A DNA stretch of 64,000 bases from Microbulbifer sp. ALW1. Lineage in GTDB: Bacteria; Pseudomonadota; Gammaproteobacteria; Pseudomonadales; Cellvibrionaceae. This document shows, one piece after another, positions 50,105 to 57,993 of this stretch. A program made the translations under genes and the position numbers. The stretch lies in NCBI RefSeq assembly GCF_009903625.1, contig NZ_CP047569.1, positions 4,510,501 to 4,574,500 on the forward strand, read 5' to 3'. How positions within the stretch are numbered: the stretch's first letter is position 1; every line of letters begins with the position of its first letter. A model generated the notes under the pieces. It did not search any database. It saw only the letters and a program-made list of their open reading frames with translations, and had not been told where the DNA came from.

Positions 50105-51013
50105 ATGAAAAAAGTAATGATGAAAAACCAGCGGATAAAAAACCTGCTGCCGGCACTGGGCATAATTCTGGGCGGTATTTTTTCCGGCACCACCGCACAG
50201 GCACAAAGCTGTCCTTCCGATGCCATCTGTCGCTATGAAGACACACCGGGGAGCTACAGTGACAACGGTCCTTTCCGTTACGACAGCTATAGCATGCCCG
50301 CCTTCTCTACGCCCGGCGGTGCAACCGTTTACTACCCCACCGATGCCGCGCCGCCCTACTCCCTGCTGGTGTTCACCCCGCCCTACACCGGCACCCAGAT
50401 CATGTACCGCGACTGGGGCCCCTTCTTTGCCTCACACGGCATAGTTCTGGTCACCATGGACAGTCGCACTATCTATGACAGCGTAGACTCCCGCGCAGAT
50501 CAGCAGCAGGACGTACTGGATGCGATGAAGGATGAAAATACCCGTTACGGCAGCCCGCTGCGGGGCAAACTGGATACCAGCCGCTTCGGTGCAACTGGCT
50601 GGTCCATGGGTGGCGGTGCCACCTGGATTACCTCTGCAGAATACAGCGGCTTGAGAACCGCCATGTCTTTCGCGGGGCACAACCTTACCGCGGTGGACAG
50701 CGATTCCAGTGGCCGCAACACCCGTATCCCGACGATTCTGTTTAATGGCTCACTCGATACGACTTATCTCGGTGGCCTTGGGCAGAGTGACGGGGTCTAC
50801 CGCAATATCCCCTACGGTGTACCAAAGCTGTTTTACGAAGCGTCCAACGTCGGCCACTTTGCATGGGGCGGGCCGGAAGATGCCAACCGCTACGTGGGGC
50901 AACTGGCGCTGGCCTTCCAGAAAACCTATCTCGATGGCGATACCCGCTGGGCCCAGTTCCTCGACCGCCCGCCGCTGTATGTGGCTGAATTCGAGAAGGC
51001 GAATATCCCCTGA
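50105..51013 (+). CDS. PETase/cutinase-like polyesterase
   Basis: A 302-residue secreted alpha/beta-hydrolase of the polyesterase-lipase-cutinase group. The signal peptide is cut near TTAQAQ. The family landmarks appear in order: oxyanion-hole strand LLVFTPPYTGTQ, DSRTIYDSVDSRADQQ, nucleophile Ser167 in GWSMGGGATW, Asp218 in NGSLDTTYLG, His251 in ASNVGHFAWGG, and YLDGDTRWAQFL near the C-terminus. These parallel the Ideonella PETase blocks; the spacings (Ser to Asp 51, Asp to His 33) are close to those of PETase. The PETase disulfide near the active site is absent. Natural substrates are probably cutin-like or storage polyesters or lipids. A terminator follows. Confidence 0.88.
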   Translation: MKKVMMKNQRIKNLLPALGIILGGIFSGTTAQAQSCPSDAICRYEDTPGSYSDNGPFRYDSYSMPAFSTPGGATVYYPTDAAPPYSLLVFTPPYTGTQIMYRDWGPFFASHGIVLVTMDSRTIYDSVDSRADQQQDVLDAMKDENTRYGSPLRGKLDTSRFGATGWSMGGGATWITSAEYSGLRTAMSFAGHNLTAVDSDSSGRNTRIPTILFNGSLDTTYLGGLGQSDGVYRNIPYGVPKLFYEASNVGHFAWGGPEDANRYVGQLALAFQKTYLDGDTRWAQFLDRPPLYVAEFEKANIP

Positions 51014-51085
51014 CAGACAAAAATTTTCCCAGCGGATAAAAGCTGCTGATCGTCCATTTTTACCACGCAGTTTGATAGGCGTTTT

Positions 51086-51120
51086 GGGCACCGACTCCGT
51101 TCGGTGCCCTTTTTTATTTT
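51086..51120 (+). terminator. Rho-independent terminator
   Basis: GGGCACCGA, a CTCCGT loop and TCGGTGCCC are followed by TTTTTTATTTT, about 70 bases after the hydrolase stop. It also separates that gene from the convergent laminarin locus. Confidence 0.9.
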
Positions 51121-51128
51121 AACGACGC

Positions 51129-53375
51129 TCAGTAAACCTCAAAGCGCCACAGGGAATAGCCATAGCCGGTGCCGCGTTCGGTGCCGAAGATGCGCACATA
51201 GCGACCACTACCACTAATCGCGATTTCATCCACGCCGCCATCGCCGTTGGAAACATTGGCTGCCGTTACCCAATTGACACCGTCATTGGAGAGCTGCACT
51301 TGGTAGCTTTTGCCGAAAGCGGCTTCCCAATCGAGTACCACTTTGCTGAGTGGCTCCACCGCGCCAAGATCCACACTGATCCACTGAGGGTCGCTGGCGT
51401 CACTGGCCCAGCGGGTGCTCGGATTGCCGTCTACCGCGTATTCCGCAAACCAGTAATTCCCCTCAACAGACGATGCCGCGACCGGTTTTCCTGCCGCCTT
51501 GTCCACGTCGGAATCCACCGGCACACCGCTATCGCCAAAGACTTCGAGCTCCCACAGGGATGCGCCATAACCGGTACCGCGCTGATCCACCAGAATCCGC
51601 AGGTGGCGCCCACTGGCATTCAGGTTCGCAATCACATCCTGACCACCGTCGCCATCGACCACGGTGCGCACCGTCTGCCAGCTCTGGCCATCGCCGGACA
51701 CCTGCACCTGATAGCCCGAGGCGAAGGCGGCTTCCCATTCCAGCAACACCTGGTCGATGGTGTAGTTGGCCCCGAGATCCACCGCAAGCCATTCACCGTC
51801 ATTCCAGGCACTGGCCCAACGGGTTTCACTATTACCGTCGACCGCGGCCGTCGCGTTCATGGCTTCACTTTCGCTCGAGGATGCAGTGGCACTTTTTCCC
51901 TGCGCCAGATCTCCTTCCGGCTCTGGATCCGGGTCAGGCTGTGGATCCGGCAAGGTAGACTCGCCGTCGTCATCGATCTGGTAAATCCGCACCCAATCCA
52001 CCAGCACCGATACCGGGAACTGCGCCTCTGGCACTATGCCGCCGCCATAGGTGTAGCCGCTGGGGCCACCGACACCGGCGGAAAGGATGAGATACATCTG
52101 CCGCTCGAACGGGTGCCACTCGTCAAAGTGATTGGAATATTCCGAGACATACACTCGGCGGCCATCGATTTTCTGAGTGTGCGCCTCGTCGTTGCCGTCC
52201 GGCGCATAGGCATCGCCATCGTTCAGGTAGTGGATGTGATACACATTGTCATCCACATAAAATTCGATGCGATTCTGGTACCAGTTGATACCGTAGGTAT
52301 GGAAACCACTACTGCCGGCACTGGGATCTCCGGCCAGGGGCGGGTAGCCACCGTAGCCGGGATTGCGCAGGTTGGAACTCCAGCGTGTGCTGTACTCGCC
52401 GTCCACCGCGTTGGCACCGGTGAGATCGCTGGCCTGGCTACTCGAGGTAGTCACTGGTTTACCGTAGGCCTGATTGACACCGCCGGCGAAGATTTCAAAT
52501 TCGAACAGCGAATAGCTCCACTCGGTGGCGCGTTCGGTGCCGTACATACGCACGTAGCGACCGCTACCAGTGAGATTCAGCGTATCCGTGCCGCCATCAC
52601 CATTGCTGGTTGCGTAAACATCGCTCCAGTTAATGTTGTCGTCAGACACGTGAATTTTGTAGCTCTTACCGTAGGCGCCTTCCCAGTGCAGTACCACCTG
52701 ATCGAAGGACATGCTCTGTCCCAGGTCCACCGCAATCCACTCCGGTTCATCCGGCCCCTGCTGATCTTTGAAGCTGTAGTAGCCACCCAGGTGGCCATGG
52801 TTCCAGTCCTGGTATTCATTGTTTTCCCAGAACCAGGCGTAATGCACCGTGGCGAGGTTGTGGTAGGGAATGGAACCCACATACTCCATGATGTCGACCT
52901 CACCACCCTGCGGCCACATCAGGTAGTCGAACCCCGAGGGAATTTCATTGGGCATCATCCAGAAAGCAAATCCCTGCCCCTGGTAACGTACATCCCGCGG
53001 CCAAACTCGCGCTTCGATTTTGTGCCCGGGACCAAAGGCCACCTTGCCCTGTGTATTAATACGACCGGAGGTGTAATCGCGATCGATATAGGATTCGTTA
53101 CGGGTGGTGATCGACAGGACACCCCCATCGGCACCGGGTACACCATTGATAAAATTCAGGTTTTCCGGGCGCTCGGTGGCGCGGTCCAACTGGCCCGTAC
53201 CCCAGTTACCGTTGATCCCGGTCCCGGTTTCGATATTCCACACTGTCTCATCGAGACTGCCACTGTTGAATTCATCCGACCAGATCAATGTCTGCGCGGT
53301 GGCATTGCCAGCAGCAAGACTAGCCGCCAGTGCAACCCCGCGGGCAAGCGGATGCTGAATTATTTTTCGGTTCAT
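51129..53375 (-). CDS. GH16 laminarinase with inserted permuted CBM32 and two C-terminal CBM32
   Basis: A 748-residue secreted GH16 enzyme expected to cut beta-1,3-glucan. The signal peptide ends near NATAQ, and the catalytic signature GGEVDIMEYVG is at about residues 157-167. The catalytic domain is interrupted at about residues 207-334 by a discoidin/CBM32 domain whose order is reversed: the second half (EWIAVDLGQ ... FEIFAGG) precedes the first (AYGKPVTTSSS ... STRWSS). The GH16 fold resumes at SGFHTYGINWYQ. After a Pro/Asp/Glu linker (about 475-488), two normal CBM32 domains follow (each GK-x-x-x-SS ... RWAS ... WELEVFG). Start ATG 53375 (GAGAGAAAAC before it). It is last in the laminarin locus. 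Confidence 0.93.
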   Translation of the reverse strand: MNRKIIQHPLARGVALAASLAAGNATAQTLIWSDEFNSGSLDETVWNIETGTGINGNWGTGQLDRATERPENLNFINGVPGADGGVLSITTRNESYIDRDYTSGRINTQGKVAFGPGHKIEARVWPRDVRYQGQGFAFWMMPNEIPSGFDYLMWPQGGEVDIMEYVGSIPYHNLATVHYAWFWENNEYQDWNHGHLGGYYSFKDQQGPDEPEWIAVDLGQSMSFDQVVLHWEGAYGKSYKIHVSDDNINWSDVYATSNGDGGTDTLNLTGSGRYVRMYGTERATEWSYSLFEFEIFAGGVNQAYGKPVTTSSSQASDLTGANAVDGEYSTRWSSNLRNPGYGGYPPLAGDPSAGSSGFHTYGINWYQNRIEFYVDDNVYHIHYLNDGDAYAPDGNDEAHTQKIDGRRVYVSEYSNHFDEWHPFERQMYLILSAGVGGPSGYTYGGGIVPEAQFPVSVLVDWVRIYQIDDDGESTLPDPQPDPDPEPEGDLAQGKSATASSSESEAMNATAAVDGNSETRWASAWNDGEWLAVDLGANYTIDQVLLEWEAAFASGYQVQVSGDGQSWQTVRTVVDGDGGQDVIANLNASGRHLRILVDQRGTGYGASLWELEVFGDSGVPVDSDVDKAAGKPVAASSVEGNYWFAEYAVDGNPSTRWASDASDPQWISVDLGAVEPLSKVVLDWEAAFGKSYQVQLSNDGVNWVTAANVSNGDGGVDEIAISGSGRYVRIFGTERGTGYGYSLWRFEVY
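52375..52755 (-). other. Circularly permuted CBM32 inserted inside GH16
   Basis: This segment encodes about 127 residues inside the GH16 domain. EWIAVDLG and VVLHWEGAYGKSYKIHVSDD come first; GKPVTTSSSQ, AVDG and STRWSS come last. In the two downstream CBM32 domains of the same protein those blocks occur in the opposite order. The new ends join at FAGGVNQAYGKP. Confidence 0.8.
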
Positions 53376-53657
53376 GTTTTCTCTCGCATTGCGTGTTGAT
53401 AAATCCTGTTTTTCGCGCGCGCAAAAATCCTGTCCGCCAAAAGCAGCCATAAAAATGCAAGCAAACGAAATAACAGGAAAAAGAGAACAGCGGGTACCGG
53501 GAACTGCGGCAGGCTTCTATCTGAAAGAAGGCAGCCTCGCGGCATGCGCTGAAATGCAGGGTCAGCGCAGGATTAACATTACCCGCTGGTTGTTTTGAAC
53601 CACCGGCGCCACACCCTTCTGGGTAGGGCGCAGCGCCGGCACTTCAAATCATCGAGA

Positions 53658-56600
53658 TCAATAGACCTCAAAACTCCACAGGGAATAACCGTAGCCGGTG
53701 CCGCGCTCGATGCCCTGCATCCGCACATAGCGGCCACTGGAATTGGCATTGAGATTTAGCTGGTCGACACCGCCATCGCCATTGCTGACACTGGCAGCCG
53801 TGGTCCAGTTGCTTCCGTCATCGGACACCTGGATTTCGTAGATCTTGCCGTAGGCACCTTCCCAGTTCAGTACTACCTGACTGAGACTGTAGACAGCACC
53901 AAGATCCACCTGTAACCACTGGTCATCACTGAAGTCCGACGCCCAGCGGGTACCGCTGTCGCCGTCCACCGCGTAGTCGGCAAACCAGTAGTTACCTTCC
54001 GCAGAAGACGCGGTTGCTGACTTGTTCAGAGCCAGGTCGCCACCGGGCTGCGGCTCGCAGCAGGGAGGTTCAATAACTGGACCGCCGCTACCGTACACTT
54101 CCAGTTCCCACAGGGAGGCGCCCCAGCCGGTCGCGCGTTCGGTGATAAATACCCGAACATGCTGGCCACTGGCATTCAGGCCGGAAACCAGGTCTTCACC
54201 GCCATCGCTGTCGGTAACCGTGGCAACGGTGCTCCAGTTCTGTCCATCATCGGAAACCTGTACTTCATAGGCGCGTCCGTAGGCCGCTTCCCATTTCAGC
54301 ACCACGCTGTCGATGGTGGATACACTGCCGAGATCGACAGAAATCCACTGCGGATCACTCCAGGCACTGGACCAGCGAGTACCCATATCACCGTCAACCG
54401 CTGCGGCGCCGCTGAGGTCTCCGTTTTCCATGGAGGAAACAGTCGCGTTTTTACCCAGTGCCAGGTTTCCGGTCGGCTCCGGTTCCGGGTCAACGGTTTC
54501 GCCACCGATATCCAGCCAGTTGACCTGCACCGCACCGCCAAATACCAGACGCAGTGTTTGCGCACCGTCTTTCAGGTTCACATTGGTGGTCAGGGTATCC
54601 CAAGCGCCGGCGGTAGCCGCTACCGCAACCGTGCCCTGGCTGACGCCATCGACCAGAACCTCGATACTGGTTGCCACTTCCGCGGCTACGCGCAGTTTCA
54701 ACTCGGCATTGCCTGCCGCGCCCACCAGGTTGTATTCCACCCAGCTATCTGCCGTGGTTTCGGTAATATCCAGGAAGCCGCTGCTATCGGTGGTTTTATC
54801 CACGCGCACCGCACTCATGGTGCCGTAAGCTTCGGCCTGCACTTTCTTCGGCAGGTTGTGCACACTCGCCGCGCCGTGTACCGGCATATTCACATAGATA
54901 TTGCCGAGCTCGGTGAGCACACCGGACTGACGGTAGTCGAACAGACCGTTATAGGGATGACCGTTGCGGCGACCGGTGAACCAGGCATAGCGGGTTACGT
55001 CCGGATCATTTTCCAGGTAGTCCACGGTCTGGATCAGGAACTGCTGCTGATCGGCTTCCGTCGTGGTGTCTTCCCAGGCGGAAAACTCGGTCAGCCAGAT
55101 CGGGCGGTTGTACTTCTTGAACAGATCCACGTACCACTCGATGGCACCCACCACCGGCATATAGGCGTGAATGGACATGGCATCCACACGGCAGTCCGGA
55201 CAGGCGGCGAAGAAGTCATCGAAGTAATCGATCGGATCGTAATAGGTAGTGCCGTTTTCGGTCACACAGTTGCCGCAGAAGTTCATCGCCACACTGACGA
55301 TATCCAGATCAAACTCGTCGGCAATAGCTTCCAGGCGCGGCCACTCGGCAGCGGCCTGTGACGGCGTCATGCTGGCCTGATCAATAAAGTTCGGCTCGTT
55401 GAACGCGAGGATATATTTCACATCCGGGTGGGCCGCAATGTAGGCGCGCATGGCCTGGTCATCGAAGGCACCGTTCCAGGCCATGGGTACAAACTCCACC
55501 CCATAGTTCTGGTAAATATCCGCGATCTGCACATCCGGGGCGTGGCTCCAGTTGTACCACCAGGAAATACCCTGGGACATGACCTCGAAGTCTTCTACCG
55601 AGTGATGGCCATAGCCCAACCCGCGCTTGCTGCTTTTCGCGGAGCCGTAATTGTCGTCGATGAAAATATTGGTTACGGCCGTATCGGTGGCCTGACCATC
55701 GTTAACGGTGAGAACCACACGATAGCTGCCGTTATCCGCATAGGTGTGTGCCACGGTTGCACCGGTACCGGTAGTACCGTCACCGAAATCCCAGCTGTAG
55801 GTCAGCGCATCGCCGTTGACGTCGGAAGACTGGCTACCGTCGAGCGTAACGGTTGTGCCGGCAGGTCCGCCCATTACCGAAGGTTTTACTGCAGCCATGG
55901 GCGCGCGGTTGACCACTTCGCCATCGGTACCCGGATCCTTGGCCTGCTCGCCACCGGAAATATAAATATTGTCAATGGAGAGATCGGCAATTTCGCCAAA
56001 GCCCAGTACCTGGAATACCTGGCGCATATCGAACAGGTCGAGATCCGCAGCCAGTGCACTCATGGGAATGACAATGTCGTGCCACTGGCCATCACGGGCA
56101 AAGCCGTAGGGATCGTTGCCGGGTTTGAAGTCGATCCACAGCTGGCCAATGCCATCCACGTTGCCACCTTTCAGGCCGATTCTGAAATCGGTCTGATCAC
56201 TGGTTTTCATGGAAAAGTGCAGCTTGGCGTTGCTGTTGTCGAAGGCGGTGAGGTTGAAACCTTCCCGTGCGGTCAGGCCGAGACCAAACCAGCCTTTGCC
56301 GGTAGAAGTCAGGTTCAGTGCAGAATTACCCTCACGGGTATCGCCGGTGTTCAGCGTCAGGGTTTCATCCCAGATAAACAGATCGCCGTTGACACCGAAA
56401 CCGAAGTTGCCAGCATCCATATTGGCGCTGGTTTCGGTATAAATACCGTAGCTGCCGTACTCCGGCGCTTCCAGGGCCACGCTTTCGGTGAGGTAAATAT
56501 TGTCGAAGGCGATTTCAAAATCTTCCGCGGCACCGGGACCGGACACACTGAAGAAGGTCTTGATGGTTTCCAGGTCCAGGCCGCCGAATTTGGACATGGG

Positions 56601-57854
56601 GATTGCCACGTGGTGCCACTCGCCATCCCGCTCCAGTCCGTATTGGTCACCACCTTCGGCCAGGGTGACCTTGGCATCACCACCGGCAGTACTGGCCAGG
56701 TTCACTTCGATCGCCACGTTGGAATTCACCTTGGCATCGAAGTGGAGATAGCCATGCGCGTAATTGCGCATGTTGTAATCTTTGTGCAACAGACCCATGC
56801 CCCACCAGTCGCCGGCGGCGACCGAGTAAGACAAAGCAGCACTGCCTTCCGCCGGCGTTGTCGCCACGGTGGTCATGTTGTTCCAGATGTACAGGTTGGC
56901 TTTGTCGCCCCAGTTGAACTCATCCAGTACCGGATGAGTCTCGGTCATGATGCCGAAGTCACCGCTATAGTAGCCGTCACTGGCCACTTCCAGTTCGGTG
57001 TATTCATTCGCATACAGGCGAACATAGTCCACCAGCATTTTGGCCGGAAAATCCGCGGTAATCAGCGCCGGGTCTTCGATCTCGACAAAATTCCAGCCGC
57101 CCACCGCGAGGTTGAGCAGGATATGGTTGGGGTTATCGCGGAATTCCGACAGGTTGGGGTCGGTAATATCCATGGTCAGGATCTGGGTGTCGTCCACGGA
57201 AATCACGATTTCCGACGGCGTCCAGTCCAGTTTGTAGGTGTGGTACTGCTCGTAAACGGTCGTGTCCAGCAGCACATCGGCGGCGTGGTCTGCCTGTAGC
57301 CAGTCACTCCAGTCGCCGGTCTCATGCCACCAGTGCAGCGCGCCGGAAACCGCATTGTTCACGGTGCCGTCGTCAATGGCGGACTTGAACCCCGCTTCCA
57401 TGATGTCGATTTCACCGGATTTTGGCCAACCGTCGACACCGAAGTTATCTCCCAGCATCCAGAACGCCGGCCACAGGCCATTGTCCAGCTTCGGCAACTT
57501 GATACGCGCTTCCAGGGTGCCGTATTTGAAACTCATACGCCCGTTGGTGTGCAGGCGTGCCGAGGTGAATTCCTTACCTTCGTAGGCTTCCCGCTTGGCT
57601 TCGATGACCAGGTTACCGTCTTCCAGGTAGGCGTTATTCTGCGAGGCGGTGTAGTACTGCAGCTCGCCATTGCCGTTGCCATCGCCACCGGTGTTGAAGG
57701 TCCAGATATCGCGGTTGATCCGCTCACCATCAAATTCATCCGCCCATATCGGCGCTGTTTGCGCCTGGGCAGTGGCAATAATCGCTGGTTGCGCCAACAG
57801 GCACGCGGCCGTCAGCAGCAGCCGGCGTTTGACCGTTGCTCTTTTGATTTTCAT
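53658..57854 (-). CDS. Bifunctional GH16-GH128 laminarinase
   Basis: A 1398-residue secreted multidomain enzyme. After the signal peptide (cut near TAQAQ) come GH16 (about 25-280; GEIDIMEAG at about 147), two beta-sandwich carbohydrate-binding modules (about 285-450 and 455-640), a PKD domain (about 648-735; WDFGDGTTG), a GH128-type glucanase domain (about 745-990; AFNEPN with acid/base Glu about 818, WLTEFSAW with nucleophile Glu about 923), a CBM6-like domain (about 1005-1125) and two CBM32 (about 1129-1255 and 1273-1398). Two beta-1,3-glucanase types in one chain suggest concerted laminarin attack. The start at 57854 (MKIKRATVK) has GGGAA ten bases before it; starts at 57866-57869 are possible. 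Confidence 0.93.
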   Translation of the reverse strand: MKIKRATVKRRLLLTAACLLAQPAIIATAQAQTAPIWADEFDGERINRDIWTFNTGGDGNGNGELQYYTASQNNAYLEDGNLVIEAKREAYEGKEFTSARLHTNGRMSFKYGTLEARIKLPKLDNGLWPAFWMLGDNFGVDGWPKSGEIDIMEAGFKSAIDDGTVNNAVSGALHWWHETGDWSDWLQADHAADVLLDTTVYEQYHTYKLDWTPSEIVISVDDTQILTMDITDPNLSEFRDNPNHILLNLAVGGWNFVEIEDPALITADFPAKMLVDYVRLYANEYTELEVASDGYYSGDFGIMTETHPVLDEFNWGDKANLYIWNNMTTVATTPAEGSAALSYSVAAGDWWGMGLLHKDYNMRNYAHGYLHFDAKVNSNVAIEVNLASTAGGDAKVTLAEGGDQYGLERDGEWHHVAIPMSKFGGLDLETIKTFFSVSGPGAAEDFEIAFDNIYLTESVALEAPEYGSYGIYTETSANMDAGNFGFGVNGDLFIWDETLTLNTGDTREGNSALNLTSTGKGWFGLGLTAREGFNLTAFDNSNAKLHFSMKTSDQTDFRIGLKGGNVDGIGQLWIDFKPGNDPYGFARDGQWHDIVIPMSALAADLDLFDMRQVFQVLGFGEIADLSIDNIYISGGEQAKDPGTDGEVVNRAPMAAVKPSVMGGPAGTTVTLDGSQSSDVNGDALTYSWDFGDGTTGTGATVAHTYADNGSYRVVLTVNDGQATDTAVTNIFIDDNYGSAKSSKRGLGYGHHSVEDFEVMSQGISWWYNWSHAPDVQIADIYQNYGVEFVPMAWNGAFDDQAMRAYIAAHPDVKYILAFNEPNFIDQASMTPSQAAAEWPRLEAIADEFDLDIVSVAMNFCGNCVTENGTTYYDPIDYFDDFFAACPDCRVDAMSIHAYMPVVGAIEWYVDLFKKYNRPIWLTEFSAWEDTTTEADQQQFLIQTVDYLENDPDVTRYAWFTGRRNGHPYNGLFDYRQSGVLTELGNIYVNMPVHGAASVHNLPKKVQAEAYGTMSAVRVDKTTDSSGFLDITETTADSWVEYNLVGAAGNAELKLRVAAEVATSIEVLVDGVSQGTVAVAATAGAWDTLTTNVNLKDGAQTLRLVFGGAVQVNWLDIGGETVDPEPEPTGNLALGKNATVSSMENGDLSGAAAVDGDMGTRWSSAWSDPQWISVDLGSVSTIDSVVLKWEAAYGRAYEVQVSDDGQNWSTVATVTDSDGGEDLVSGLNASGQHVRVFITERATGWGASLWELEVYGSGGPVIEPPCCEPQPGGDLALNKSATASSAEGNYWFADYAVDGDSGTRWASDFSDDQWLQVDLGAVYSLSQVVLNWEGAYGKIYEIQVSDDGSNWTTAASVSNGDGGVDQLNLNANSSGRYVRMQGIERGTGYGYSLWSFEVY

Positions 57855-57993
57855 TATTTTTCCCATCATGCGTTTTTTTAAGAAAATGATGTAATGCGGC
57901 CCGCCGGAAAAGCATGCTCCGGAGAAACGTTGAGCCACGACTACTACATCGCTTATGGAGTGCCGAATACCGGCAACGAATACTTTTTACGAT

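Noticed and set aside
51300..53399. Plus-strand 699-codon open frame
   Set aside because: Antisense to the GH16/CBM32 gene, whose strand shows clear catalytic and binding motifs.
53376..53657. Possible small gene (53374-53598 plus strand)
   Set aside because: No ribosome site, no family resemblance, and it overlaps the start of the GH16 gene; the stretch is better read as a promoter and intergenic region.
55428..57299. Plus-strand 623-codon open frame
   Set aside because: Antisense to the GH16-GH128 gene; no recognisable domain.
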